In this document: positions 6,168 through 13,137 of the stretch, piece by piece
Layout: the number at the start of each line of letters is the position of its first letter
How positions within the stretch are numbered: position 1 is the first letter of the stretch
Origin: Ignavibacteriales bacterium
GTDB lineage: Bacteria > Bacteroidota > Ignavibacteria > Ignavibacteriales > Ignavibacteriaceae
NCBI GenBank assembly: GCA_027347125.1
Contig: DAIERC010000121.1
Span: 1-13,137 of the forward strand
Direction: 5' to 3'
DNA length: 13,137 nt
Program-made: the position numbers and the translations under genes
The notes under the pieces: model-generated
What the model was told of the DNA's origin: nothing
The model's database searches: none
Seen by the model: the letters and a program-made list of their open reading frames with translations, nothing else

Positions 6168-7592
6168 TCAAATATCGTAGAAACTGAGTCCGTTCTTAAT
6201 CTCTCCGGTTTTAGAGCGGAGGTTGAACATGAACCCGTTAACTACAACGTATTCTATTTGTCCGTTTTTTTCTATATAAAAGTTTGCGCGGCTACCGGCT
6301 TTTAAAACAACACTTTTCGGAGATGAATTATTTAAAACAATATTTATGGGCAAGTTATATAAATCTTCTCGTGTTTGCTGATTAAATAATTTTATAAATA
6401 AATAACCCTGACTATACAAAGATATAAAATCAATTTTTTTTATTTCTTCCGGTGATTCAAACTCACGCCCATAAATTTTTCCTGGATGAATTGAACAACC
6501 CTCAAAATCGTAATCTTCATATCCGTGAAAAACGGATAGATCACCTATTTCTTCCAACATCGATTCGTAATAAAACTTATGCGAACCGTTAATGTTTACT
6601 TCAGTTCTGTTAATTCCCAAGTCGATGTAATATTCTTTATCACCCCATGTGTATTTTACATTGCGAATAACCAAATCCATCATATTTTTTTGATTATCCG
6701 GAATTTTATTATAAGAATCTATTTCGTTTTTTTTATAACTTCCGTCCGAGATGCTTTTAAAGGCGGCAAGCAAAGCGATAAAATTTAATTTTCTTATAAA
6801 TTGTTTTTCTGGGTCTTCATGCCACGAGCCGGATTCTATTAAGATTGTGCTTGTGCCGAGTTTTTGGAAGTTATCCCCGAAAGCTCTCGGTTCAAATTCA
6901 TCAGTATATTTTGCAATATGCCCCGGTATAAACTGCATAAGTATTTCATTCATCTTAACAATCAATTTCATTGCGTCGCCACGGGTTTTATTAATATCGC
7001 GATTAAAATTAAACGGGGGAGCTAAAAAAGAAATTGCCGCGGACCTGTGCGATTGACCCGCCGAATAAACGCGGTCCTGGTCGTGAAGGTTAAAACCGAA
7101 TTTTGCTTTGACGGAGTTAAATACCTCAAACAAAACTTTTGCTTCGGTTGTTTGCGTTCTTGCCGCGTCCCTGTTTATATCTATATTTAATGCAGTTTCC
7201 CTCTGGAATAGTTCTGCACCATCAGGGTTAACCATCGGCATAAAATAAATCTTTAATTTTTTGCTAAACTTTTTTCTACAGGGATTAAAATCGTCATTCG
7301 CCGAAAGGAAATTAAAAATATCAAAGATGGCCATTGTAGCTGTCGATTCGTCTCCGTGCATCTGCGACCAAAGGAAGACCGGTATTTCTCCTTCGCCATA
7401 AGTTACCAGGTTAATTGATCTCCCTCCGACCGATTCGCCAACTTTATTAACTTTAAAAATATCTTTATCTTTTAAACGCTCTATTAACGGTAAAATATCG
7501 GAATGTTTAAATCTTCTTTTGGTAAGATTATTTTCGCGGTACATGAGATAATCTTGATACAACCGTTTTGAAAAATCGGAATCTAACACCAT
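6168..7592 (-). CDS. M14-family zinc carboxypeptidase-like protein
   Basis: M14 enzymes are zinc metallopeptidases that remove C-terminal residues; some relatives deacylate or cut special peptides. The 474-residue protein has the expected zinc and catalytic set: HGDE with His79 and Glu82, the third zinc ligand His170 in FNLHDQD, the substrate-binding NR pair in DINRDA (138-143), and the likely catalytic Glu253 in ILIESGSWHED. NPDG at 122-125 is another family mark. An N-terminal segment of about 45 residues precedes the fold, and about 170 residues after the catalytic Glu form an extra beta-rich C-terminal part. There is no signal peptide, so it probably acts in the cytoplasm, unlike most digestive-type relatives. 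No Shine-Dalgarno site is visible. It is a single gene, divergent from the redox gene at 7706. Its substrate is unknown. Confidence 0.9.
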   Translation of the reverse strand: MVLDSDFSKRLYQDYLMYRENNLTKRRFKHSDILPLIERLKDKDIFKVNKVGESVGGRSINLVTYGEGEIPVFLWSQMHGDESTATMAIFDIFNFLSANDDFNPCRKKFSKKLKIYFMPMVNPDGAELFQRETALNIDINRDAARTQTTEAKVLFEVFNSVKAKFGFNLHDQDRVYSAGQSHRSAAISFLAPPFNFNRDINKTRGDAMKLIVKMNEILMQFIPGHIAKYTDEFEPRAFGDNFQKLGTSTILIESGSWHEDPEKQFIRKLNFIALLAAFKSISDGSYKKNEIDSYNKIPDNQKNMMDLVIRNVKYTWGDKEYYIDLGINRTEVNINGSHKFYYESMLEEIGDLSVFHGYEDYDFEGCSIHPGKIYGREFESPEEIKKIDFISLYSQGYLFIKLFNQQTREDLYNLPINIVLNNSSPKSVVLKAGSRANFYIEKNGQIEYVVVNGFMFNLRSKTGEIKNGLSFYDI

Positions 7593-7705
7593 TTTACAGC
7601 CCGTTTAAATAGGGTGAACTTTAATGATTCTCTTTACCAACAAATTTAATTATTAAAGAGTTTATTTCCCAGAATACTTTGTGATCTAAGCATAGGAAAA
7701 AATTA

Positions 7706-8263
7706 ATGGCTACAAATAAACTTAAACTTGGCGATCCTTGTCCATATTTCAACATGCATGCTGTTGATGGTAATAGTTATTCGCTGGAATCGTTTTCCGA
7801 TAAAAAAGTTTTAATAATAATTTTTAGCTGCAACCATTGTCCGTATGTTCAGGCTTATGAAGAAAGAATAAAAGAAATTCAAAAAGATTATGAAAAAAAA
7901 GGCGTTGTTGTTGTTGCGATAAACTCTAACGATGATACACGGTACGAGGCCGATTCTTTTGAAGGCATGGTTGAAAGCGCTAAAATAAAATCATTTAATT
8001 TCACGTATCTTAGAGACGAAACACAATCTGTCGCCAAAGCTTTTGGCGCAACACATACTCCTGAGGCGTTTATTTTTAATGTTGAAAGAAAACTGGTATA
8101 CCACGGAAAGATTGACGATAACTGGAAAGAAGAAGCCAAAGTTAAAAACCGTTACTTACGTGAAGCTCTAGATGAATTACTGGAAGGTAAAGAGGTATCG
8201 GTTCCGGAAACTTTCTCAATCGGTTGTACAATTAAGTGGAAGACTGAAAACAATAACTTATAA
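7706..8263 (+). CDS. Thioredoxin-fold redox protein (AhpC/TSA-like)
   Basis: This is a 185-residue thioredoxin-fold protein of the redoxin/AhpC-TSA group, probably a cytosolic thiol-disulfide or peroxide-linked enzyme. After the start LGDPCPYF it has the active-site CNHC at 42-45 in FSCNHCPYVQAYE, the structural cis-Pro119 in THTPEAF, and a conserved C-terminal tail with Cys174 in IGCTIKWK, a signature of this subfamily. The last Cys may act as a resolving residue. Cys12 is extra. There is no signal peptide. AGGAAA at 7694-7699 precedes the ATG. It is divergent from the M14 gene across 113 bases in which I see no clear promoter. Its stop overlaps that of the convergent DUF2461 gene: the shared TTATAA gives each gene its last Leu codon and the other its stop. 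Exact substrate unknown. Confidence 0.92.
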   Translation: MATNKLKLGDPCPYFNMHAVDGNSYSLESFSDKKVLIIIFSCNHCPYVQAYEERIKEIQKDYEKKGVVVVAINSNDDTRYEADSFEGMVESAKIKSFNFTYLRDETQSVAKAFGATHTPEAFIFNVERKLVYHGKIDDNWKEEAKVKNRYLREALDELLEGKEVSVPETFSIGCTIKWKTENNNL

Positions 8264-8992
8264 GGCTATGCCCATTCTCTCGTCGAACTCTTCAATAAGT
8301 CTTAAGGGATCGGGAGAAACTGCAAAACAATATAAAGGATAAAGCCGGGAAAATGTCTTAATCGCTTCGGTTAAAAAGTCTGGGGAAAAAATAAGCTTGT
8401 CTTTTATGGTTAATTGTTTTTCTAAAAGTATAAATTTCATAGTTCCCAGAAGCGCAAGATTTTTTTTAGCGTCAAAATTTTTAATTCTTAATTCGGGTTC
8501 TTTGTTAAGTTCGGACAACATAAACTTTTTGTTTATGCCAAACCTCTCGCAAGTATTTAAAATATCTTTATTAAACTTTACAAAGTTCTGATTAAAATAT
8601 AATTCGTCGCCGGTAGAATTATTCAAAAACATGCCGTACGAAATTCCGTTTTTATCCAGGTAAACATAAAACTCACTATCCATTTTAAATTTTCCGAAAT
8701 GAATTAGGAAATAAGTTTTATATGGCAAGCCCTTGGCAAAACGCATGTCTTTGCTTATGCGCATTAAGGTTTTGTTAAATTTAGGTTCGGTTCTTATGGA
8801 CGGATTGAGATGATTGAAAAATTGGCCGATTGATTGCACAAAAGCTTTTGACGGGATGACAATTGAATTATCATAAGTGTCCCGGTTCTTATTAAACCAT
8901 ACTGTGTTGTTATATCTTTCATGTTCAAGGCTGCCGAGAAATTCGAGCGCTTTTTTATCGAATCCTCCGAATGGTGAAATTGTATCTTTCAA
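8258..8992 (-). CDS. DUF2461 family protein
   Basis: DUF2461 is a widespread family of unknown function. The 244 residues carry its features in order: F-x-x-x-x-x-FLGSL and WFNKNRDTYD (about 11-41), KFNKTLMRISKDMRFAKGLPYKTYF at 71-95 (the RISKDMRF and PYKT cores), then FYVYLDK and a helical C-terminal half. The usual double Asn before WF is replaced by YNNTVWF, still close. There is no signal peptide, so it should be cytosolic. The start is TTG at 8992-8990 and overlaps the TGA stop of the upstream outer-membrane gene by four bases (TTGA). No in-frame ATG is nearby and no Shine-Dalgarno site is seen, so reinitiation from the upstream gene is likely. It ends in a six-base convergent overlap with the thioredoxin-fold gene. 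Confidence 0.88.
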   Translation of the reverse strand: MKDTISPFGGFDKKALEFLGSLEHERYNNTVWFNKNRDTYDNSIVIPSKAFVQSIGQFFNHLNPSIRTEPKFNKTLMRISKDMRFAKGLPYKTYFLIHFGKFKMDSEFYVYLDKNGISYGMFLNNSTGDELYFNQNFVKFNKDILNTCERFGINKKFMLSELNKEPELRIKNFDAKKNLALLGTMKFILLEKQLTIKDKLIFSPDFLTEAIKTFSRLYPLYCFAVSPDPLRLIEEFDERMGIAL

Positions 8993-9633
8993 AACATCGT
9001 GCCCAGATTTATGGTTAAGTAAATTCCGCCTAGTTCCTTTTCCATTCTTCCCTGAAGAAGTTCTATACCGCCGTTAAACAAATGTATAACATAATACCGG
9101 ATGTTAATGCCAATTAGGTTAGTTTTATCAAGACCAAAATTTGCTCCAAAGCCGACATAACCTCCAATAGTATAATTTGCGTGTCCTCTGCCTAGAGCCG
9201 AAAAGAATTCCTGATCATATGGATCCGTAAGCACCAAGGTTGGGCCAACTGCAAAGTTTATGTACGGCCTCAAGTTGTCGTAAATTGAGTTTTCAAATAA
9301 CCTGTATTGAAGGCCTGCAAACAGCGGTAAAAGGAAACCCCTGTTTACTTTTCCCAAAGTATATGTTTGGCCCCAGTAATCAATAAATGTTACTTCATGC
9401 GGGTCTTTAGCTTCGGAAATAGAAAAATCAACATATCCAGTAAGAATATCGGAAAAGTTATATCTATAAAATGTTCCCAGTCCGAAACCACTTTCGTTAA
9501 ACATCACATCAACCCCGAAAGCATGAGCCGGAAAAGTTTCCGGCGGTTTTGGGGGAGCAAGTTCTCCGATTCCTTGTCCATTTACATTTAGAACAGGAAT
9601 TAGTAATATTACAAACAGAAGTAACTTTTTCAT
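8989..9633 (-). CDS. Outer-membrane beta-barrel protein with signal peptide
   Basis: This is a 214-residue secreted protein of no recognised family. It starts with a signal peptide (MKKLLLFVILLIPVLNVNG, cleavage probably before Gln20 or nearby), a short Pro-rich linker (PPKPPETFP), then alternating hydrophobic and polar strands typical of a small outer-membrane barrel: GVDVMFNESGFGLGTFYRYN, YVDFSI, LFAGLQYRLF, YINFAVGPTLVL, IGGYVGFGANFG, IGINIRYYVIH and a last strand IYLTINLGTMF ending in Phe, the usual outer-membrane insertion signal. About eight strands can be drawn. No Shine-Dalgarno site is present. The stop overlaps the start of the DUF2461 gene, so the two are cotranscribed. It could be an OmpW-like or general porin-like protein; no ligand or function can be read. 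Confidence 0.85.
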   Translation of the reverse strand: MKKLLLFVILLIPVLNVNGQGIGELAPPKPPETFPAHAFGVDVMFNESGFGLGTFYRYNFSDILTGYVDFSISEAKDPHEVTFIDYWGQTYTLGKVNRGFLLPLFAGLQYRLFENSIYDNLRPYINFAVGPTLVLTDPYDQEFFSALGRGHANYTIGGYVGFGANFGLDKTNLIGINIRYYVIHLFNGGIELLQGRMEKELGGIYLTINLGTMF

Positions 9634-9695
9634 GAGTGTATTATATAAGTATTAAAATAACCAAACTTAAGATAAATCCAACACTCTAATTTATC

Positions 9696-9700
9696 AAGGA
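9696..9700 (+). promoter_or_regulatory. Ribosome binding site of the methyltransferase gene
   Basis: AAGGA is four bases before the ATG at 9705 and supports that start. Confidence 0.5.
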
Positions 9701-9704
9701 AATT

Positions 9705-10310
9705 ATGTTCAAAGCTCTGGATACCGCCGCTTATTGGGACGAAAAATATTTAAATAACGAAGCAAACTGGGATCTGAAAAGCGCCAACCCTGTTTTTGAA
9801 GATTTAATAAAACAATCCGAGTTCGTTGCGCCGGGAAAGCTTTTAATAGCAGGTTGCGGAAGAGGCTACGATGCGGTTATGGCAGCTAAATACGGGTACG
9901 ATGTTACGGCGGTTGATTTTTCAGTAAGCGCGGTTGAATTTGGCAAAAACTTGGCCAATAACGAAGCAGTAAATGTAAATTTTTTAACGGAAGATATATT
10001 CCTTCTTGACGAAGAATATTTTGAGCAGTATGATTATGTGTACGAATATGTAACCTACTGTGCCATAAATCCGGAAAGGCGCGAAGAGTATATTAAAAAA
10101 ATATCCTCTCTGCTTAAACCTTCGGGTAAACTTATTGCATTCCTGTTTCCCACTGATATTAGACATGACGGGCCGCCTTTCGGTATAGATATAAAAGAAT
10201 TTTACCGAATCGCTTCAAAATATTTTAAGCTTGAAATTTCTACCAAAAAGATAAAATCTATTAAACCGCGTGCCGGCCGAGAAGTTTTACAGATTTATAT
10301 AAAACCTTAA
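9705..10310 (+). CDS. SAM-dependent methyltransferase, TPMT/halide methyltransferase-like
   Basis: This is a class I SAM-dependent methyltransferase of the thiopurine/halide methyltransferase (TPMT) family, expected to methylate small anions, thiols or selenium and tellurium compounds in the cytosol. The 201 residues show the family signs: WDEKY near residue 11, NWDLKSANPVF at 21-31, SAM motif I in LLIAGCGRGYD (46-56), acidic Asp71 at the end of strand 2 in VTAVDFS, EDIF at 96-99, YEYVTYCAINPERREEYI at 113-130, LLKPSGKLIAFLFP, and GPPF at 156-159. Where TPMT proteins usually have a stronger GCGxGxD context, it is conserved here. Family lengths of 200-220 residues fit. It is divergent from the outer-membrane gene by 71 bases and 61 bases before the CYTH gene, so it may lead a + strand operon. 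The real substrate cannot be read. Confidence 0.88.
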   Translation: MFKALDTAAYWDEKYLNNEANWDLKSANPVFEDLIKQSEFVAPGKLLIAGCGRGYDAVMAAKYGYDVTAVDFSVSAVEFGKNLANNEAVNVNFLTEDIFLLDEEYFEQYDYVYEYVTYCAINPERREEYIKKISSLLKPSGKLIAFLFPTDIRHDGPPFGIDIKEFYRIASKYFKLEISTKKIKSIKPRAGREVLQIYIKP

Positions 10311-10371
10311 AATAAAACCTGACCGGTTAAATTATTATTCATCCATTTATTCACTAATTACGGATTCATTT

Positions 10372-10884
10372 ATGCCGCTAAATTTGGAATTAAAAGTTAA
10401 ACTAAATTCATTCAAACGTGTAAATAAACTTTTGAAAAAACTTGATGCCGGGTTCACAAAAACATTAAACCAGAAAGACGTTTATTATAAAATATCCGGG
10501 GGTTTGTTAAAATTAAGAATTGAAAACGGCGAGCATAGCATAATAAAATATTTGAGAGATGAAAAAGGAAAAGACCGCTTTTCAAATTATGATTACCTGA
10601 AGTTTTCCTACGGTAACGCCGAAAATTTTTTAAAAGAAATTCTTAAAATTGAAGCGGTAGTTCAGAAGAAACGGCTTTTATATATGTATGATAACACGAG
10701 AATACACCTGGATACGGTTAAAGAGTTAGGATATTTTCTTGAGCTTGAAACCCTTGTAATAAACGGTAAAAACGACGCGAAGAAAAGATTTGCGTTTATT
10801 AAAGAAGCACTTGAGTTGAATGAGTTAGCAGAAATAAAAAAATCTTACCGCGATTTAATTATTGCATCCAAGAAATCGAAATGA
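10372..10884 (+). CDS. CYTH-domain protein (class IV adenylate cyclase-like)
   Basis: CYTH (CyaB/thiamine triphosphatase) proteins are eight-strand tunnel enzymes that act on triphosphates with metal ions: adenylate cyclase class IV, ThTPase or tripolyphosphatase. The 170 residues have the N-terminal MPLNLELKVK, which matches the N-x-E-x-K variant of the ExExK motif seen in CYTH proteins that start MPRNxEIKA. Further marks are QKDVYYKISGGLLKLR (34-49), IIKYLRDEKGKDRFSNYDY (57-75), VVQKKRLLYMYDNTRIHLDTV (96-116), and LGYFLELET (119-127) near the C-terminal end. It is cytosolic. No Shine-Dalgarno site is visible before the ATG. Its TGA overlaps the ATG of the next gene (ATGA at 10881-10884), so the two are translationally coupled. 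Which triphosphate it uses is unknown. Confidence 0.92.
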   Translation: MPLNLELKVKLNSFKRVNKLLKKLDAGFTKTLNQKDVYYKISGGLLKLRIENGEHSIIKYLRDEKGKDRFSNYDYLKFSYGNAENFLKEILKIEAVVQKKRLLYMYDNTRIHLDTVKELGYFLELETLVINGKNDAKKRFAFIKEALELNELAEIKKSYRDLIIASKKSK

Positions 10885-13137
10885 TATTAACTAAGAACAA
10901 AAAAGATTCTGTAGATATAGACTTGTTGATAGAACAAAAGATCAGCGGCAACAAGCTGAACGAATTGTTACTTGTTGTGCCGACAAACAGGAAGATACGT
11001 GCGTTAAAAAGAGAAATAATTTCCGCAACACCTAATAAGGCCGTTACCAAGTTAAACCTCGAAACAATCGGCACTTTTTCTACCGTTATACTTTTAACCG
11101 AAGATAAAACCAAAGGCAGAGTACTTAGCGAGGCCGCGGGTGCTACCTTGATGAAGCAAAGCTTCCAAGAAACCGAGCTAAAATATTTTTCAAATTACCG
11201 TGATGAAATTCCCGCGGGTACGCTTGAAAGGATAAAAAATGTCATCACTGAATATAAGAAACACGGTATCACCCCGGAGCTTTTAAGGAAAGAAGCGGAT
11301 TCTCTGAGAAGTTCTGAAAAAATTAAGGCCCTGGATATTGCGGACATATACGACATCTACAAAAAAAAATGCGAAGCACTTAATGTTAAAGAGATTGGCG
11401 ATATTTATTCATGGGTAACTGCTCTTGGTCGCGCTGATTTTGATGCCCGGATAAAAAAATTATATCATGATGTACAACTGGTAATAATAAACGGCTTCGA
11501 TGAATTTACCGCTCCCGAGATTGAGATAATAGATAAAATTTCCAGTGTGAAAAATATAGAACTTTATATATCGTTCGATTATTACGCTTATAACCCTTTA
11601 ATGTTTTCGCATCTCGATAAATGTTATGATTCCTTAAAAGGCAAAGGCTTTTGCGAAATCAAAGATTCGTCGGTTGCGGTATTTGACAAGTTCAATTCTA
11701 CGGTAAGGGAAAAACTTTTCAGGGAGAACAAACCGCAGGTAAACGAGTTTGAAGATAGAATAACGGTTATATCCGCTCTAAACCGTGAAAAGGAAATTGA
11801 GAATATCGCCAAGGAAGCAAAGTACTTGCTTACGGAAAAGAAAATTAAACCAAATAAAATTTGTGTTGTGTTTAATCTTATTCAAAACTACTCTTCACTG
11901 GTAAGAGATATATTCTGGATGTACGGCATTCCTTTTAACTTAACGGACCGCTACTCTTTAAAAACTTCTTCGCCTGTTATTTCAATAATAAATTTTCTGG
12001 AGATACTGGAGAATGATTTTTATTATAAAAATATTTTCCGCGCTTTAAGCAGCGGGTTTTTAAATTACTTCGGCATCGATCAGTCGACGTTACTGAAAGC
12101 TTCAGTTAATTTAAAAATTATTTCCGGTCTGGATAACTGGCAGAACTCTCTTTATGACGCTATAAAAAGGTGCGATGACAAGGATGATGATACTTCTTCG
12201 CAAATGTTAGGCAAAGAATTGTATGAAAAAGCTTTGAACGATATAAAAGTATTAACTAAAAACCTTGCGCCGTTCGGCAAACAACTTACGCTGTCGGAAT
12301 TCAGGGATAACCTTGTTAGCCTTATTTATACATTAAATCTTCCGGCAAAGCTTATAAACAATAACGGTACTGCAATTGAAGAGAACATAAAAGCCATAAA
12401 TACTTTTCTTGCTGAAGTTGACGAAGTGTTTGAACTGCTTGGAATGGAATTCGATAAAAAGAAAAGATTTCCGTTAATTTTCTTTTTAAATAATCTTCGT
12501 ACAATAGTAGCTTCTTCCCGCTACAATATTAAAGAAAAACCCGGCTACGGAATTCAGGTAACAACATTAAACGAAATTAGAGGTCTGCAATTCGATTATC
12601 TTTTTATTTCGGGGTTATGCGACGGCGATTTGCCGACGCGTTATACTCCCGAAATTTTTTTCAGCGGTTCATATGCAAGAAACGAAAAAAATCATCATAC
12701 GGAAGAGCGATATCATTTCTATCAATCCTTGTGCTCATGGAAAGAGCATTTATACTTAACCTACCCGGCTCAGGAAGATAGAAAGGAATTGGTTCAATCC
12801 AATTTCTTAAGTGAGTTTACCGGCTTATTTAAAACCAAAGCCAAAAACGAAAAGGATTATGAGAACATAATTTATTCCAAAGAGGATTTTTTAATTCACG
12901 TTGGACAACTTGGAATTGAAAGCTCAAAAGATTTTTATGAAAACGAGTTGAAGGATTTTGACTTCGACGGTGTTGAGAACTCGCTGCAAATAAATGACAA
13001 GCGGTTTACCGAACCTTTCGGCGAATCGGAATATACCGGTTTTATTAAAAAAGGTCTTTCGGAAAAAGGTAAAGAGTTCATCGAGGAATACAAAACAAAG
13101 CAGTATTCGATATCGCAGCTTGAAACTTACGCTAAAT
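10881..13137 (+). CDS. AddB-like nuclease/helicase-family protein, 3' end outside the window
   Basis: About 752 codons are open up to the window edge with no stop. The protein resembles the AddB side of AddAB-type double-strand-break processing enzymes. Near the N-terminus is LLLVVPTNRKIRALKREI (29-46), like helicase motif Ia of AddB. Near residues 209-217 INGFDEFTA resembles the motif II region. About residues 560-590 read TTLNEIRGLQFDYLFISGLCDGDLP, a strong AddB/UvrD-family C-terminal motif, and LTYPAQEDRKE follows. The last visible residues, YSISQLETYAK, match the start of the AddB-type PD-(D/E)XK nuclease module (usually SxSQLExYxxCPF), which lies beyond the edge. There is no G-x-x-G-x-GK[ST] P-loop at the N-terminus, so ATPase activity may be lost, as in the group described as inactivated superfamily I helicases. 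It is coupled to the CYTH gene by ATGA. I would expect an AddA partner next, but cannot see it. Confidence 0.88.
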   Translation, partial: MILTKNKKDSVDIDLLIEQKISGNKLNELLLVVPTNRKIRALKREIISATPNKAVTKLNLETIGTFSTVILLTEDKTKGRVLSEAAGATLMKQSFQETELKYFSNYRDEIPAGTLERIKNVITEYKKHGITPELLRKEADSLRSSEKIKALDIADIYDIYKKKCEALNVKEIGDIYSWVTALGRADFDARIKKLYHDVQLVIINGFDEFTAPEIEIIDKISSVKNIELYISFDYYAYNPLMFSHLDKCYDSLKGKGFCEIKDSSVAVFDKFNSTVREKLFRENKPQVNEFEDRITVISALNREKEIENIAKEAKYLLTEKKIKPNKICVVFNLIQNYSSLVRDIFWMYGIPFNLTDRYSLKTSSPVISIINFLEILENDFYYKNIFRALSSGFLNYFGIDQSTLLKASVNLKIISGLDNWQNSLYDAIKRCDDKDDDTSSQMLGKELYEKALNDIKVLTKNLAPFGKQLTLSEFRDNLVSLIYTLNLPAKLINNNGTAIEENIKAINTFLAEVDEVFELLGMEFDKKKRFPLIFFLNNLRTIVASSRYNIKEKPGYGIQVTTLNEIRGLQFDYLFISGLCDGDLPTRYTPEIFFSGSYARNEKNHHTEERYHFYQSLCSWKEHLYLTYPAQEDRKELVQSNFLSEFTGLFKTKAKNEKDYENIIYSKEDFLIHVGQLGIESSKDFYENELKDFDFDGVENSLQINDKRFTEPFGESEYTGFIKKGLSEKGKEFIEEYKTKQYSISQLETYAK

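Noticed and set aside
6751..7056. Plus-strand frame of 101 codons inside the M14 gene
   Set aside because: Antisense to conserved M14 catalytic sequence, with no start signal or family features.
9640..9645. TATAAT on the minus strand just before the outer-membrane gene
   Set aside because: It would place the transcript start at the ATG itself (leaderless), and no -35 box is present; the motif is common by chance in such AT-rich DNA.
10859..11812. Short minus-strand frames inside the AddB-like gene
   Set aside because: The plus-strand frame is open for over 750 codons with recognisable motifs; these frames have no support.
1..13137. Mobile elements, CRISPR arrays, phage genes, toxin-antitoxin pairs
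   Set aside because: I looked for transposase motifs, direct repeats with spacers, integrase motifs and small paired genes and saw none.

Overview
The window is AT-rich bacterial chromosome with a conserved housekeeping layout. Obg, SecG, ribosomal protein S21, a PBP4-type peptidase, a signal-peptide-bearing beta-barrel protein ending in Phe, and an AddB-like nuclease/helicase point to a Gram-negative bacterium. The low GC, the S21 and CYTH sequence styles and the SKID G4 motif of Obg suggest the Bacteroidota/Chlorobiota assemblage, with Ignavibacteria as my best guess. This is inference from protein style, not a search result. I see no transposase, integrase, phage gene, CRISPR array or toxin-antitoxin pair.

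Layout. (1) Positions 1-2218, + strand: the 3' part of an unusually charged protein of unknown function, then obg two bases later. (2) 2351-2926, + strand: a good sigma70-like promoter, a CAT-anticodon tRNA (probably tRNA-Met), secG 19 bases after it, and a strong hairpin terminator. (3) 3008-4515: dacB (PBP4 type) on the - strand with its own promoter, and a 236-base divergent region to a LOG-family gene on the + strand at 4516-5376. (4) 5381-6066, - strand: a promoter, a small zinc-ribbon protein whose C-terminal half looks like the PcrA/UvrD Tudor domain, then rpsU with a TTG start, closed by a terminator placed against the end of the LOG gene. (5) 6168-7592, - strand: an M14-type zinc carboxypeptidase without signal peptide. 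(6) 7706-8263, + strand: a thioredoxin-fold protein, convergent with a two-gene - strand pair (outer-membrane barrel protein, then a DUF2461 protein) with overlapping ends. (7) 9705-13137, + strand: a TPMT-like methyltransferase, a CYTH-domain protein, and a long AddB-like exonuclease/helicase subunit joined to it by an ATGA overlap and cut by the window end.

How the genes fit together. Several units link translation and envelope growth: Obg (ribosome assembly), tRNA with SecG (translation and secretion), the zinc-ribbon/Tudor protein with S21 (a possible transcription-translation link), and PBP4 (peptidoglycan). The right end belongs to DNA break processing. The most interesting points are the zinc-ribbon plus Tudor-like protein upstream of rpsU, the AddB-like protein with no visible P-loop, and the hypercharged protein ahead of obg. 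I found no convincing new multi-gene system.
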